From NCBI RefSeq assembly GCF_012971725.1, contig NZ_CP048833.1, positions 3,906,001-3,970,000 of the forward strand: DNA of 64,000 bases. The letters are read 5' to 3'. This DNA is from Pseudomonas multiresinivorans. Lineage in GTDB: Bacteria; Pseudomonadota; Gammaproteobacteria; Pseudomonadales; Pseudomonadaceae. A model generated the notes under the pieces. The model was not told the origin of the DNA. It worked only from the letters and a program-made list of their open reading frames with translations, and made no database searches. The translations under genes and the position numbers were made by a program. Of this stretch, positions 43,238 to 52,649 are shown in pieces; the stretch's first letter is position 1, and each line of letters starts with the position of its first letter.

Positions 43238-44152
43238 ATGAACCGCAACGACCTTCGCAAGGTTGACCTCAACCTGTTGATCGTTTTCGAGACGCTGATG
43301 CATGAACGCAGCGTGACCCGCGCCGCCGAGAAGCTGTTCCTCGGCCAGCCGGCGATCAGTGCGGCCCTGGCGCGCCTGCGCGGCCTGTTCGACGATCCGC
43401 TGTTCGTCCGCACCGGGCGCAGCATGGAACCCACCGCGCGGGCCCAGGAAATCTTCGGCCACCTCTCGCCGGCGCTGGACTCCATCTCCACTGCCCTGAG
43501 CCGCGCCGCCGACTTCGACCCGGCCACCAGCAAGGCGGTGTTCCGCATCGGCCTGTCCGACGACGTGGAGTTCGGCCTGCTGCCTCCGCTGCTGCGCCGT
43601 CTGCGCTCGGAAGCACCGGGCATCACCCTGGTGGTGCGCCGCGCCAACTACCTGCTGATGCCGCAGCTGCTGTCGTCCGGGGAAATCTCCGTCGGCGTGA
43701 GCTACACCGACGAGCTGCCGGCCAATGCCAAGCGCAAGACCCTGCGCCGCAGCACCTGGAAGATCCTGCGGGCCGATTCGATTCCCGGTGCGCTATCCCT
43801 CGATGATTACTGCGCGCGCCCGCACGCGCTGGTGTCCTATGCGGGCGACCTGGACGGTTTCGTCGACCAGACGCTGGCCGAGATGGAGCGCAAGCGCCAG
43901 GTAGTGCTGGCCGTGCCGCAGTTCGTCGGCCTCGCCCAGTTGCTGGCCGGCACCGATATCATCGCCACCGTGCCAGAGTACGTGGCCCTCGCGCTGACCG
44001 CCGCCGGCGGCCTGCGCGCCGAAGACCCGCCCTTCCCCACCCGTCTGGCCGAGCTGTCGATGGTCTGGCGCGGCGCCCAGGACCAGGACCCGGCCGAGCG
44101 CTGGTTGCGTTCGCGGATCACCATGTTCGTGGGTGACCCCGACAGCCTGTGA
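43238..44152 (+). CDS. mexT: MexT, LysR-type activator of mexEF-oprN
   Basis: A 304-residue LysR regulator. The helix-turn-helix is in RSVTRAAEKLFLGQPAISAA-type sequence (about 24-45) and the effector domain follows (SDDVEFGLLPPLLRRL at about 105). Sequence and length agree with the active P. aeruginosa MexT from memory, and the frame is intact; in some P. aeruginosa strains an 8-bp insertion inactivates it. It lies between divergent mexS and codirectional mexE and is expected to activate both. The final GDPDSL is also family-typical. Confidence 0.95.
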   Translation: MNRNDLRKVDLNLLIVFETLMHERSVTRAAEKLFLGQPAISAALARLRGLFDDPLFVRTGRSMEPTARAQEIFGHLSPALDSISTALSRAADFDPATSKAVFRIGLSDDVEFGLLPPLLRRLRSEAPGITLVVRRANYLLMPQLLSSGEISVGVSYTDELPANAKRKTLRRSTWKILRADSIPGALSLDDYCARPHALVSYAGDLDGFVDQTLAEMERKRQVVLAVPQFVGLAQLLAGTDIIATVPEYVALALTAAGGLRAEDPPFPTRLAELSMVWRGAQDQDPAERWLRSRITMFVGDPDSL

Positions 44153-44173
44153 CGGTCGACGCCGGATTCAACC

Positions 44174-44370
44174 TGTAGGAGCGCGCCATGTGCGCAATCG
44201 CGGGTATGGCCCGCTCCTACGTAGTTTGGGACTCCTCAGCGAGGGCTTGCCCTCTCCCTAACCCTCTCCCTGAAGGGAGAGGGGACCGTTCGGAGTAGGA
44301 TGAAACCGTGGCATCAGCCGGCACGGACGGCTCCCTCTCCCTTCAGGGAGAGGGCTGGGGAGAGGGAGGA
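44174..44370. repeat. REP-like palindrome and GGGAGAGGG inverted repeats before mexE
   Basis: GTAGGAGCGCGCCATGTGCG at 44174 and its distant inverse up to 44220 form a loose REP. CCCTCTCCCTAACCCTCTCCCT (44250-44271) and the inverse AGGGAGAGGGCTGGGGAGAGGG (44345-44366) frame about 70 bases. The remaining 230 bases up to mexE hold the MexT operator region. Confidence 0.85.
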
Positions 44371-44486
44371 GCCCCCGAGCACGGACTCGCAGAAGAAGCC
44401 AGTTGCTCCTACAGGGGAACTCCGCGCGTCCGGGCAATCTCCGTGCCCACTCCTTCTATCTATTCCTGCGCATAGTGCAAAAGCAT

Positions 44487-44505
44487 TTATCACTGCGCGT
44501 GATAA
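44487..44505. promoter_or_regulatory. Nod-box-like MexT operator upstream of mexE
   Basis: TTATCACTGCGCGTGATAA is a 19-base palindrome with seven-base arms and contains ATC-N9-GAT, the nod-box core described for the mexT-mexE region in P. aeruginosa. It ends 98 bases before the mexE ATG. The palindrome is seen directly; MexT binding is inferred. Confidence 0.75.
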
Positions 44506-44603
44506 TCAAAATCTGCTCGTTCGATTAGTTCCCAACCCCCCGCGCACGCAGACTCCGCTCCATTAGAAATCCATAAACCAATTAGAACGCCGGAGTCTTT
44601 TCC

Positions 44604-45839
44604 ATGGAGCGAAATCTGAACACCTTGCGTATTCCGTTGGCGTTGGCCGCCGTGCTGGTTCTCAGCGCCTGCGGCAAGGGCCAGGAGGCGGCACAGAACA
44701 TGGCCGCCCCCAAGGTCAGCGTGGCGGACGTCATCGAACAGCCGATCAATGAATGGGACGAATTCACTGGCCGCCTGGAGGCTCCGGAATCCGTCGAACT
44801 GCGTCCGCGCGTGTCCGGCTACATCGACCGCGTCGCCTTCCGTGAAGGCGCCCTGGTGAAGAAAGGCGACCTGCTGTTCCAGATCGACCCGCGGCCGTTC
44901 CAGGCCGAGGTCCATCGCCTGGAAGCCCAGCTGCAACAGGCCCGCGCCAACCAGACCCGTACCGTCAACGAAGATGCCCGTGGCGTGCGCCTGCGCGCCA
45001 CCAACGCCATCTCCGCTGAATTGGCCGACGCCCGCACCGCCGCCGCCACCGAGGCGAAAGCCGTGGTCGCCGCGACCCAGGCGGAACTCGACAACGCCCG
45101 CCTGAACCTGTCGTTCACCCAGATCACCGCGCCCATCGACGGCCGCGTCTCACGCGCCGAAGTGACCGCCGGCAACCTGGTGAACAGTGGCCAGAGCGTG
45201 CTCACCACCCTGGTCTCCACCGACAAGGTCTACGCCTACTTCGACGCCGACGAGCGCGTCTACCTGAAGTACGTCGACCTCGCCCGCAAGGGCGGCCCGG
45301 ACGCCCGCGGCACCAGCCCGGTGTACCTGGGCCTGACCGGCGAGGACGGTTTCCCCCACCAGGGCCGCCTGGACTTCCTCGACAACCAGGTCAACCCGAA
45401 GACCGGCACCATCCGCGGTCGCGCAGTGTTCGACAACGACGCCAACCAGTTCACCCCCGGCCTGTATGCCCGCATCAAGCTGGTCGGCAGCGGCACCTAC
45501 CCCGCCGCGCTGATCAAGGACGAAGCGGTCGGCACCGACCTGGGCAAGAAGTTCGTGCTGGTGGTGGACAAGGACAGCAAGGCGCAGTACCGCGGCATCG
45601 AATTGGGCCCGAAACTGGAAGGCCTGCGCATCGTCCGCACCGGCCTGGTGAAGGGTGACCGTATCGTGGTCAACGGCCTGCAACGGGTTCGCCCCGGTGC
45701 CCAGGTCGACGCCCAGGGTGTCGAGATGGCCAGCAAGGAAACCCTCGCCAACCTCGAAAACCAGCGTCGTGCGCTGGAGAGCTTCGAAGCGCCGAAGGTG
45801 GCCGAGAAATCTGCCAAGCCGGGCGCGCCGCGCGGCTGA
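44604..45839 (+). CDS. mexE: MexE, periplasmic adaptor of the MexEF-OprN pump
   Basis: A 411-residue membrane fusion lipoprotein. The signal peptide ends in a lipobox LSAC with C23. The lipoyl halves flank a helical hairpin (about 100-150: VHRLEAQLQQARANQTRTVNE onward), with the typical LRPRVSGYIDRVAFREGALVKKG-type entry (about 70-90) and beta-barrel segments DERVYLKYVDL. It links the RND pump MexF to OprN. First gene of the operon; GGAG eight bases upstream fixes the start. Known substrates in P. aeruginosa include fluoroquinolones, chloramphenicol and trimethoprim. Confidence 0.95.
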   Translation: MERNLNTLRIPLALAAVLVLSACGKGQEAAQNMAAPKVSVADVIEQPINEWDEFTGRLEAPESVELRPRVSGYIDRVAFREGALVKKGDLLFQIDPRPFQAEVHRLEAQLQQARANQTRTVNEDARGVRLRATNAISAELADARTAAATEAKAVVAATQAELDNARLNLSFTQITAPIDGRVSRAEVTAGNLVNSGQSVLTTLVSTDKVYAYFDADERVYLKYVDLARKGGPDARGTSPVYLGLTGEDGFPHQGRLDFLDNQVNPKTGTIRGRAVFDNDANQFTPGLYARIKLVGSGTYPAALIKDEAVGTDLGKKFVLVVDKDSKAQYRGIELGPKLEGLRIVRTGLVKGDRIVVNGLQRVRPGAQVDAQGVEMASKETLANLENQRRALESFEAPKVAEKSAKPGAPRG

Positions 45840-45948
45840 CATTCCCCCTGTCTTAAACGATTGATGTACCAGGCCCTGTCCCACCAGGGCCTTGGGTGAC
45901 CTTTGTCCCGGGTTTGGCGAACCGCAGCGTTCGCGACAGGAACCAGCC

Positions 45949-48900
45949 ATGAACTTTTCGCAATTCTTCATCCAGCGGCCGATCTTCGCCGCCGTGCTTT
46001 CGCTGATCATCCTGATCGGCGGGGCCATCTCGCTGTTCCAGCTACCGATCAGCGAATACCCCGAAGTGGTGCCGCCCACCGTGGTGGTGCGCGCCAACTT
46101 CCCCGGCGCCAACCCCAAGGTGATCGGCGAGACCGTCGCCGCGCCGCTGGAACAGGCCATCACCGGCGTCGAGAACATGCTCTACATGTCCTCGCAGTCC
46201 ACCGCCGACGGCAAGATGACCCTGACCATCACCTTCGCCCTGGGTACCGACCTGGACAACGCGCAGGTGCAGGTGCAGAACCGCGTGACCCGTACGCAGC
46301 CCAAGCTGCCCGAGGAAGTCACACGGATCGGCATCACCGTCGACAAGGCTTCGCCCGACCTGACCATGGTCGTGCACCTGACCTCGCCGGATAACCGCTA
46401 CGACATGCTCTATCTGTCCAACTACGCCATCCTCAACATCAAGGACGAGCTGGCGCGCCTGGACGGCGTGGGCGACGTGCAGCTGTTCGGCATGGGCGAC
46501 TACTCGTTACGCGTGTGGCTCGACCCGAACAAGGTCGCCTCGCGCAACCTGACCGCCACCGACGTGGTCACCGCGATCCGCGAGCAGAACCGTCAGGTCG
46601 CCGCTGGCTCGCTGGGCGCCCCGCCCTCGCCGAGCGACACCAGCTTCCAGCTGTCGATCAACACCCAGGGCCGTCTGGTCACCGAGGAAGAGTTCGAGAA
46701 CATCATCATCCGCAGCGGCCCGGACGGCGAGATCACCCGCCTGAAGGACATCGCCCGCGTCGAACTCGGCTCCAGCCAGTACGCCCTGCGTTCGCTGCTG
46801 GACAACCAGCCGGCGGTCGCTATCCCGATCTTCCAGCGCCCCGGTTCCAACGCCATCGCCATCTCCAACCTGGTGCGCGAGAAGATGGCCGAGCTGAAGA
46901 AGGAATTCCCGCAGGGCGTGGATTACTCCATCGTCTATGACCCGACCATCTTCGTCCGCGGCTCCATCGAAGCGGTGGTGCACACCCTGTTCGAAGCGCT
47001 GATCCTGGTGGTGCTGGTGGTCGTGCTGTTCCTGCAGACCTGGCGCGCCTCGATCATCCCGCTGGCCGCCGTGCCAGTGTCGCTGATCGGCACCTTCGCG
47101 GTGATGCACGCCTTCGGCTTCTCGCTCAACGCGCTATCCCTGTTCGGTTTGGTACTAGCCATCGGCATCGTGGTGGACGACGCCATCGTGGTGGTGGAGA
47201 ACGTCGAGCGGAACATCGGGCTGGGGCTCACTCCCGTCGAGGCGACCAAGCGCGCCATGAAGGAAGTGACCGGGCCGATCATCGCCACCGCGCTGGTGCT
47301 GTGCGCCGTGTTCATCCCCACCGCGTTCATCTCCGGCCTCACCGGGCAGTTCTACCGGCAGTTCGCGCTGACCATCGCGATTTCCACGGTGATCTCCGCG
47401 TTCAACTCGCTGACCCTGTCGCCGGCGCTGTCCGCCGTGCTGCTCAAGGGGCACCACGAGCCGAAGGACCGCTTCTCGGTGATCCTCGACAAGCTGCTGG
47501 GCAGTTGGCTGTTCCGTCCGTTCAACCGCTTCTTCGACCGCGCCAGCCATGGCTACGTCGGCACCGTCACCCGTGTGCTGCGCGGCAGCTCCATCGCGCT
47601 GCTGCTGTATGCGGGGCTGATCGGCCTGACCTACCTGGGCTTCTCCAGCACTCCGACCGGCTTCGTGCCGCAACAGGACAAGCAGTACCTGGTGGCCTTC
47701 GCGCAACTGCCCGACGCCGCCACGCTGGACCGCACCGAAGCGGTGATCAAGCGGATGTCGGAAATCGCCGGCAAGCACCCGGGCATCGAGCACACCGTGT
47801 CGTTCCCCGGCCTGTCGATCAACGGCTTCACCAACAGCCCCAACAGCGGCATCGTCTTCACCCCGCTGAAGGATTTCAGCGAGCGCAAGGGCCCGGGCAT
47901 GTCGGCCAATGAGATCGCCGCCGAGCTGAACAAGCAGTTCGCGGATATCCAGGACGCCTACATCGCGATCTTCCCGCCGCCGCCGGTACAGGGGCTGGGC
48001 ACCATCGGCGGCTTCCGCCTGCAGATCGAGGACCGTGGCAACGCCGGTTACGAGGAGCTCTACGCTCAGACCCAGAACATCCTCAACAAGGCCCGCGCGC
48101 TGCCGGAGCTGAACCCCATGTCGGTGTTCACCAGTTACCAGGTGAACGTGCCGCAGGTGGACGCTGCCATCGACCGCGAGAAGGCCAAGACCCACGGCGT
48201 GGCGATCAGCGACATCTTCGACACCCTGCAGGTCTACCTGGGCTCGCTGTACGCGAACGACTTCAACCGCTTCGGCCGTACCTACCAGGTGAACGTCCAG
48301 GGCGAGCAGCAGTTCCGTCTCGAACCCGAGCAGATCGGCCAGCTGAAGGTACGCAACAACCAGGGTGAAATGGTCCCGCTGGCCACCTTCATCAAGATCA
48401 GCGACACCTCCGGCCCCGACCGCGTGATGCACTACAACGGCTTCATCACCGCCGAGATCAACGGCGCCGCCGCACCGGGCTACAGCTCCGGCCAGGCCGA
48501 GGCCGCCATCGAGCGCCTGCTCAAGCAGGAGCTGCCCAATGGCATGACCTACGAATGGACCGAGCTGACCTACCAGCAGATCCTCGCCGGCAACTCCGCG
48601 ATCTACGTGTTCCCGCTCTGCGTGCTGCTCGCCTTCCTGGTGCTGGCCGCGCTGTACGAGAGCTGGGGCCTGCCGCTGGCGGTGATCCTGATCGTGCCGA
48701 TGACCCTGCTGTCGGCCATCGCGGGCGTGATCCTGTCCGGTGGCGACAACAACATCTTCACCCAGATCGGCCTGATCGTACTGGTGGGCCTGGCGTGCAA
48801 GAACGCGATCCTGATCGTCGAGTTCGCCAAGGACAAACAGGACGAAGGCATGGACCGCCTGAGCGCGGTACTGGAAGCCTGCCGCCTGCGTCTGCGGCCG

Positions 48901-49149
48901 ATCCTGATGACCTCCATCGCCTTCATCATGGGCGTGGTGCCCCTGGTGCTGTCGTCCGGCGCCGGCGCCGAAATGCGCCATGCCATGGGTGTCGCGGTGT
49001 TCTCCGGGATGCTCGGCGTGACCTTCTTCGGCCTGCTGCTGACCCCGGTCTTCTATGTGCTGATCCGCCGCTTCATGGAAGCCCGTGAAGCGAAGAAGCA
49101 GGTGCAGCAAGCACGCATCGCCCAGAACCACGAGGCCCATCAGGCATGA
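45949..49149 (+). CDS. mexF: MexF, RND multidrug efflux pump
   Basis: A 1066-residue RND transporter with 12 membrane helices and two large periplasmic loops. Starts MNFSQFFIQRPIFAAVLSL. The proton-relay aspartates are in the TM4 segment GIVVDDAIVVVENVE (about 400-414), and a Lys in TM10 (GLACKNAILIVEFAKD, about 947-962) is as expected. It drives drug export by proton antiport in a trimer. It lies 109 bases after mexE with ACAGGA before the ATG and overlaps oprN by ATGA. Confidence 0.95.
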   Translation: MNFSQFFIQRPIFAAVLSLIILIGGAISLFQLPISEYPEVVPPTVVVRANFPGANPKVIGETVAAPLEQAITGVENMLYMSSQSTADGKMTLTITFALGTDLDNAQVQVQNRVTRTQPKLPEEVTRIGITVDKASPDLTMVVHLTSPDNRYDMLYLSNYAILNIKDELARLDGVGDVQLFGMGDYSLRVWLDPNKVASRNLTATDVVTAIREQNRQVAAGSLGAPPSPSDTSFQLSINTQGRLVTEEEFENIIIRSGPDGEITRLKDIARVELGSSQYALRSLLDNQPAVAIPIFQRPGSNAIAISNLVREKMAELKKEFPQGVDYSIVYDPTIFVRGSIEAVVHTLFEALILVVLVVVLFLQTWRASIIPLAAVPVSLIGTFAVMHAFGFSLNALSLFGLVLAIGIVVDDAIVVVENVERNIGLGLTPVEATKRAMKEVTGPIIATALVLCAVFIPTAFISGLTGQFYRQFALTIAISTVISAFNSLTLSPALSAVLLKGHHEPKDRFSVILDKLLGSWLFRPFNRFFDRASHGYVGTVTRVLRGSSIALLLYAGLIGLTYLGFSSTPTGFVPQQDKQYLVAFAQLPDAATLDRTEAVIKRMSEIAGKHPGIEHTVSFPGLSINGFTNSPNSGIVFTPLKDFSERKGPGMSANEIAAELNKQFADIQDAYIAIFPPPPVQGLGTIGGFRLQIEDRGNAGYEELYAQTQNILNKARALPELNPMSVFTSYQVNVPQVDAAIDREKAKTHGVAISDIFDTLQVYLGSLYANDFNRFGRTYQVNVQGEQQFRLEPEQIGQLKVRNNQGEMVPLATFIKISDTSGPDRVMHYNGFITAEINGAAAPGYSSGQAEAAIERLLKQELPNGMTYEWTELTYQQILAGNSAIYVFPLCVLLAFLVLAALYESWGLPLAVILIVPMTLLSAIAGVILSGGDNNIFTQIGLIVLVGLACKNAILIVEFAKDKQDEGMDRLSAVLEACRLRLRPILMTSIAFIMGVVPLVLSSGAGAEMRHAMGVAVFSGMLGVTFFGLLLTPVFYVLIRRFMEAREAKKQVQQARIAQNHEAHQA

Positions 49150-50582
49150 GCGTCATGACCATCAATGCTGTGAGCAAGAGTGCCGTGAAACTGTTCGTCC
49201 CTTCCCTGCTCGCGCTGGCCCTCAGCGCGTGCATGGTCGGCCCCGACTACCAGAAGCCGGACACCGCGCCGGCCCAGCTGGACAGCAATGCCCAGGCGAA
49301 GAACTACGACCGCAGCCGTTACGAAGACGCCTGGTGGAAGCAGTTCGACGACCCCGTGCTGACCCAACTGGTCGACCAGTCCCTCAAGGAAAACCGCGAG
49401 CTGCGCGTGGCCTATGCCCGCGTGCTGGCTTCGCGGGCGATCCGCGACGACGTGGCCAATGACCGTTTCCCCACGGTCACCAGCCGCGCCGAAGGCCAGG
49501 TCGGCAAGGGCCAGGTGCCCGGCCAGACCGAGGACCGGGTGAACCAGGAGCGCTACGACCTGGGCCTGGACATGATCTGGGAAGTTGACCTGTTCGGCCG
49601 CGTGCGCCGCCAGCTGGAATCCAGCGACGCGCTGAGTGAAGCGACCGTGGCCGACCTGCAACAGCTGCAGGTCAGCCTGATCGCCGAGCTGGCCGATGCC
49701 TATGGGCAGCTGCGCGGTGCGCAACTGCGCGAGAGCATTGCCAGGAGCAACCTGGAGAACCAGCGCGAATCCCGCGACCTGACCATCCAACTGCGCGATG
49801 CCGGCGTCGGCAACGAACTGGACGTGCAACGCGCCGAAGCACGCCTGGCCGCCACCGAAGCCAGCGTGCCGCAACTGCAGGCCGAGGAAGTGCGCCAGCG
49901 CAACCGCATCGCCACCCTCCTCGGCCAGCGCCCGGACGCGCTGACCGTGGACCTGTCGCCGAAGAAACTGCCCGCCATCGCCAAGGCCCTGCCGATCGGC
50001 GATCCGGGCGAGCTGCTGCGCCGCCGGCCGGACGTGGCCTCCGCCGAACGCCGCCTGGCTGCCGCCACCGCGGATGTGGGCGTGGCCACTGCCGACCTGT
50101 TCCCGAAAGTCAGCCTCGGCGGCTTCCTCGGTTATACCGCCGGCCGTGGCTCGCAGATCGGCTCGTCCGCCGCCAGTGCCTGGGGCGTGGCCCCGAGCAT
50201 CACCTGGGCGGCCTTCGACCTGGGCAGCGTGCGGGCCCGCCTGCGCGCCTCCAAGGCCGATGCCGATGGCGCCCTGGCGACTTATGAGCAGCAGGTCCTG
50301 CTGGCACTGGAAGAATCGTCGAACGCCTTCAGCGACTACGGCAAGCGCCAGCAGCGCCTGGTCTCGCTGGTGCGCCAGTCCGAAGCCAGCCGCAACGCCG
50401 CGCAACAGGCCGGGCTGCAATACCGCGAGGGCACCGTGGACTTCCTCAACCTGCTGGACGCCGAGCGCGAACAACTCGCCGCCGAGGACGCCCAGGCCCT
50501 GGCGGAAGTCGACGTGTACCGCGGCATCGTGGCGATCTACAAGGCCCTCGGCGGCGGCTGGCAACCGACGCCGGCGGCCTGA
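49146..50582 (+). CDS. oprN: OprN, outer membrane channel of the MexEF pump
   Basis: A 478-residue outer membrane factor lipoprotein with lipobox LSAC (C29) after a signal peptide. Two OEP repeats are visible, each with a long periplasmic helix pair; the second begins LLRRRPDVASAERRLAAATADVGVATADLFPKVSLGG-like (about 290-325). It completes the MexEF-OprN tripartite pump. The start overlaps the mexF stop, so the three proteins are made as one unit. A terminator follows 38 bases after the stop. Confidence 0.94.
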   Translation: MSVMTINAVSKSAVKLFVPSLLALALSACMVGPDYQKPDTAPAQLDSNAQAKNYDRSRYEDAWWKQFDDPVLTQLVDQSLKENRELRVAYARVLASRAIRDDVANDRFPTVTSRAEGQVGKGQVPGQTEDRVNQERYDLGLDMIWEVDLFGRVRRQLESSDALSEATVADLQQLQVSLIAELADAYGQLRGAQLRESIARSNLENQRESRDLTIQLRDAGVGNELDVQRAEARLAATEASVPQLQAEEVRQRNRIATLLGQRPDALTVDLSPKKLPAIAKALPIGDPGELLRRRPDVASAERRLAAATADVGVATADLFPKVSLGGFLGYTAGRGSQIGSSAASAWGVAPSITWAAFDLGSVRARLRASKADADGALATYEQQVLLALEESSNAFSDYGKRQQRLVSLVRQSEASRNAAQQAGLQYREGTVDFLNLLDAEREQLAAEDAQALAEVDVYRGIVAIYKALGGGWQPTPAA

Positions 50583-50619
50583 TCGGTCCTCCCCGGTCGA
50601 GAATTTCTCGACCGTTCTG

Positions 50620-50657
50620 GCCCTGCGGTCTGACGCTCCGGACCGCGGGGCTTTTTT
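50620..50657 (+). terminator. Intrinsic terminator of mexEF-oprN
   Basis: GCCCTGCGGTC (50620-50630) pairs with GACCGCGGGGC (50641-50651), followed by six T. A smaller hairpin GGTCGAGAATTTCTCGACC lies just before it (50595-50613). Confidence 0.9.
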
Positions 50658-50689
50658 ATGGCCGTGCTTCCGAGGCGCTTCCTAGCTAT

Positions 50690-50812
50690 TGGCAACCCAG
50701 TTCCGGAATCTGTCAGATACTTAGATGCTGATCAGTATTTTCTGATAGCAATAGAAAATAAGCTGAAGCCGGTTCGAATTCAGAATTCACTGACACCAGG
50801 TATAAGGAATAC
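50690..50812. other. AT-rich intergenic stretch
   Basis: This 120-base segment is far richer in A/T than its surroundings, with short palindromes (CTGATCAG, repeated GAATTC) and TCTGTCAGATA / TTTCTGATAGC motifs. It may hold the promoter for the small frames that follow. No named element recognised. Confidence 0.4.
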
Positions 50813-50818
50813 CGCTCA

Positions 50819-51013
50819 GTGTCCGACGCCGTTGAAACCAGTACCCCAGCCCCTCGCCGCGGTAACGAGTTGCATGATCTCCTGCGGCGCGTGCGGCGCG
50901 GCGACGTTTTTCACCCGCACCTGAAAAGGTGGCTCGTGCACCTTCGGCTGGCCGAGTTCCGCGGCCTGCAGCTGGTGCTGACGAACAAGGGTCTACTTAT
51001 GGCGCAGACCTGA
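50819..51013 (+). CDS. Hypothetical small basic protein, 64 aa
   Basis: A GTG-started frame of 64 codons: an N-terminal SDAVETSTPAPRRGNEL and a helical basic middle (LHDLLRRVRRGD, LKRWLVHLRLAEF). The ribosome site is weak (AAGGA about 13 bases upstream). The composition is protein-like and the third codon positions are G/C-rich, but no family is recognised. It stands alone between oprN's terminator and the next small gene. Confidence 0.38.
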   Translation: MSDAVETSTPAPRRGNELHDLLRRVRRGDVFHPHLKRWLVHLRLAEFRGLQLVLTNKGLLMAQT

Positions 51014-51131
51014 GCCTTGGGCTGAGCGGTTCGTGCCGTTATGATCCGGCGCGACTTGCCAGGGATCAAAAGAGTTCGCCCTCGCCCTGGCCTAGAATTT
51101 CTATATCGGAATTTTCAGACAAGGATTCGCC

Positions 51132-51332
51132 ATGGACGCCACCGCCCATTTCATCCCCCTGGACCCCACGTCCCTCTTCACCACCCTCGGCATCCTCGTC
51201 TTCGGCATGTTCATGCTGGGGATCGGCTTCACCATCCGCGAGCGCGGCACGGGCGTGGTGCTCATGTGGATCGGTGTGCTGAGCATGCTGTCGATCATCA
51301 GCTACCGCATCTACATCGCCACCTCGGTCTAG
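51132..51332 (+). CDS. Small membrane protein with two helices, 66 aa
   Basis: A 66-residue protein with two membrane helices (about residues 15-34 and 41-62) separated by the charged loop RERGTG, so both ends are probably on the same side. CAAGGA nine bases before the ATG is a good ribosome site. No family with a known function is recognised. It is a single gene followed by a REP pair. Confidence 0.75.
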   Translation: MDATAHFIPLDPTSLFTTLGILVFGMFMLGIGFTIRERGTGVVLMWIGVLSMLSIISYRIYIATSV

Positions 51333-51352
51333 TCCTACGCCAGCCTGAAAAC

Positions 51353-51418
51353 GATCGCGGACGGAGTCCGCTCCCACCGAAGTTTCAGACCGGTGTGGGA
51401 GCGGACTCCGCCCGCGAT
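51353..51418. repeat. Inverted REP pair with CCCAC variant
   Basis: ATCGCGGACGGAGTCCGCTC-CCAC (51353-51376) faces GTGGGAGCGGACTCCGCCCG-CGAT (51395-51418). Both share the GTGGGAG form in place of GTAGGAG. Confidence 0.88.
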
Positions 51419-51444
51419 TGGCCTCCGGCCACTCCAAATCCCCG

Positions 51445-52641
51445 CTACCACTGCATCGCTCGCGCGTATCCCTTGGGCGAGAAGCGCACCGTCACCCCCA
51501 GCATCAGCACCACCGACACCGCCAGCAGGATCCACGAAGCCTGGAAGCTCCCGGTGCTGTCACGCAGCCAGCCGGTGACGTAGGGCACGATGCCGGTGAC
51601 GATGAAGCCGATGCCCTGCACGAAGGCCGCCAGCCGACCGGCCGCGCCGGCATCGGCGAGGTGATCCAGGGTCAGCGTCAGGCTCAGCGCAAAGCAGGCG
51701 CCCAGGCCGTAGCCGATCATCGCCACCCAGATGCCCGGCAGGTGCAGCGGCGCCGAGATCAGCCCGATGAAGCCCGCCAGTTGAATCAGCAGACACAGGC
51801 ACAGCCAGCCGCGACGATCCAGCGAGCGACGGATCAGCAAAGGGATGGTCAGCGCGGCGATCACCTGGAAGATGGTCATCAGGCCGATCAACTGGCCGCT
51901 GGCCTGGGCCGTCCAGCCCAGCTGGCGGTAATACACCGGCAGCCAGGCCACCATGCTGGTGTAGCCGCCGTTGATCAGGCCGAAGTACAGCGCCAGCAGC
52001 CAGGCGCGACGGCTGCCGAAATAGTGCTGCGCCTTCTGCCGGGGCGGCGGCGCCACCGGCGTTTCCCGCGGGCGGGCCACGGCCCAGAGCACCAGGCCGA
52101 CAATGGCCAGCAGCAGCCAGGCGCCGAGACCGTCCTGCCAGCGATGGAAGTGTTCCGCAACCACCGGCGCCAGGACTGCGGCGCTACCGCCGCCAGCCAT
52201 CAGCGAAGCCGAGTAGAGCCCCATCGCCGAGGGCACCTTGTGCGGGAACCAGCGCTTGATCACCCCCGGCACGAACGCCTGGATCACCGCCACGCCGCAG
52301 CCCGCCAGCACCGCACTGGCAATCAGCGCGAAGCCGCTGTCCAGCAGCAACCGCCAGAAGCATGCCGCGCCAATGGCCAGCAGGCCGAACACCATTCCCC
52401 GGCTCTCGCCCAGGCGCGGGCCGACCCAGGGCAGGCCCAGCGCAAACAGGCCCATGCACAGCACCGGCAGCACGGTCAGCATCGACAGGCCCTGGAAGCC
52501 CAGACCGGTGGCATCGTGGATATCCGCTAGCAGCGGGCCGATGGACGTGAGGATCGGCCGCAGGTTGATACCCAGCGCGACTATCACCAGCAGGCCGATC
52601 CAGCCGGCGTGGCTGTTGCTCTCCTCGACCGGCATGGCCAT
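51445..52641 (-). CDS. MFS transporter of the CynX/NimT type
   Basis: A protein of about 398 residues with 12 membrane helices of the major facilitator superfamily. Early motifs LLVIVALGINLRPILTSIGPLL and GLGFQGLSMLTVLPV are those of the cyanate/2-nitroimidazole (CynX/NimT) group. The central loop holds the basic segment RQKAQHYFGSRRAW. It is the last gene of a three-gene minus-strand unit with the deaminase and ankyrin genes, eight bases after the deaminase stop. The start is ambiguous between ATG 52641 and 52635. The substrate is unknown; a purine or pyrimidine would suit the deaminase neighbour. Confidence 0.82.
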   Translation of the reverse strand: MAMPVEESNSHAGWIGLLVIVALGINLRPILTSIGPLLADIHDATGLGFQGLSMLTVLPVLCMGLFALGLPWVGPRLGESRGMVFGLLAIGAACFWRLLLDSGFALIASAVLAGCGVAVIQAFVPGVIKRWFPHKVPSAMGLYSASLMAGGGSAAVLAPVVAEHFHRWQDGLGAWLLLAIVGLVLWAVARPRETPVAPPPRQKAQHYFGSRRAWLLALYFGLINGGYTSMVAWLPVYYRQLGWTAQASGQLIGLMTIFQVIAALTIPLLIRRSLDRRGWLCLCLLIQLAGFIGLISAPLHLPGIWVAMIGYGLGACFALSLTLTLDHLADAGAAGRLAAFVQGIGFIVTGIVPYVTGWLRDSTGSFQASWILLAVSVVLMLGVTVRFSPKGYARAMQW

Positions 52642-52649
52642 GCCCCGGC

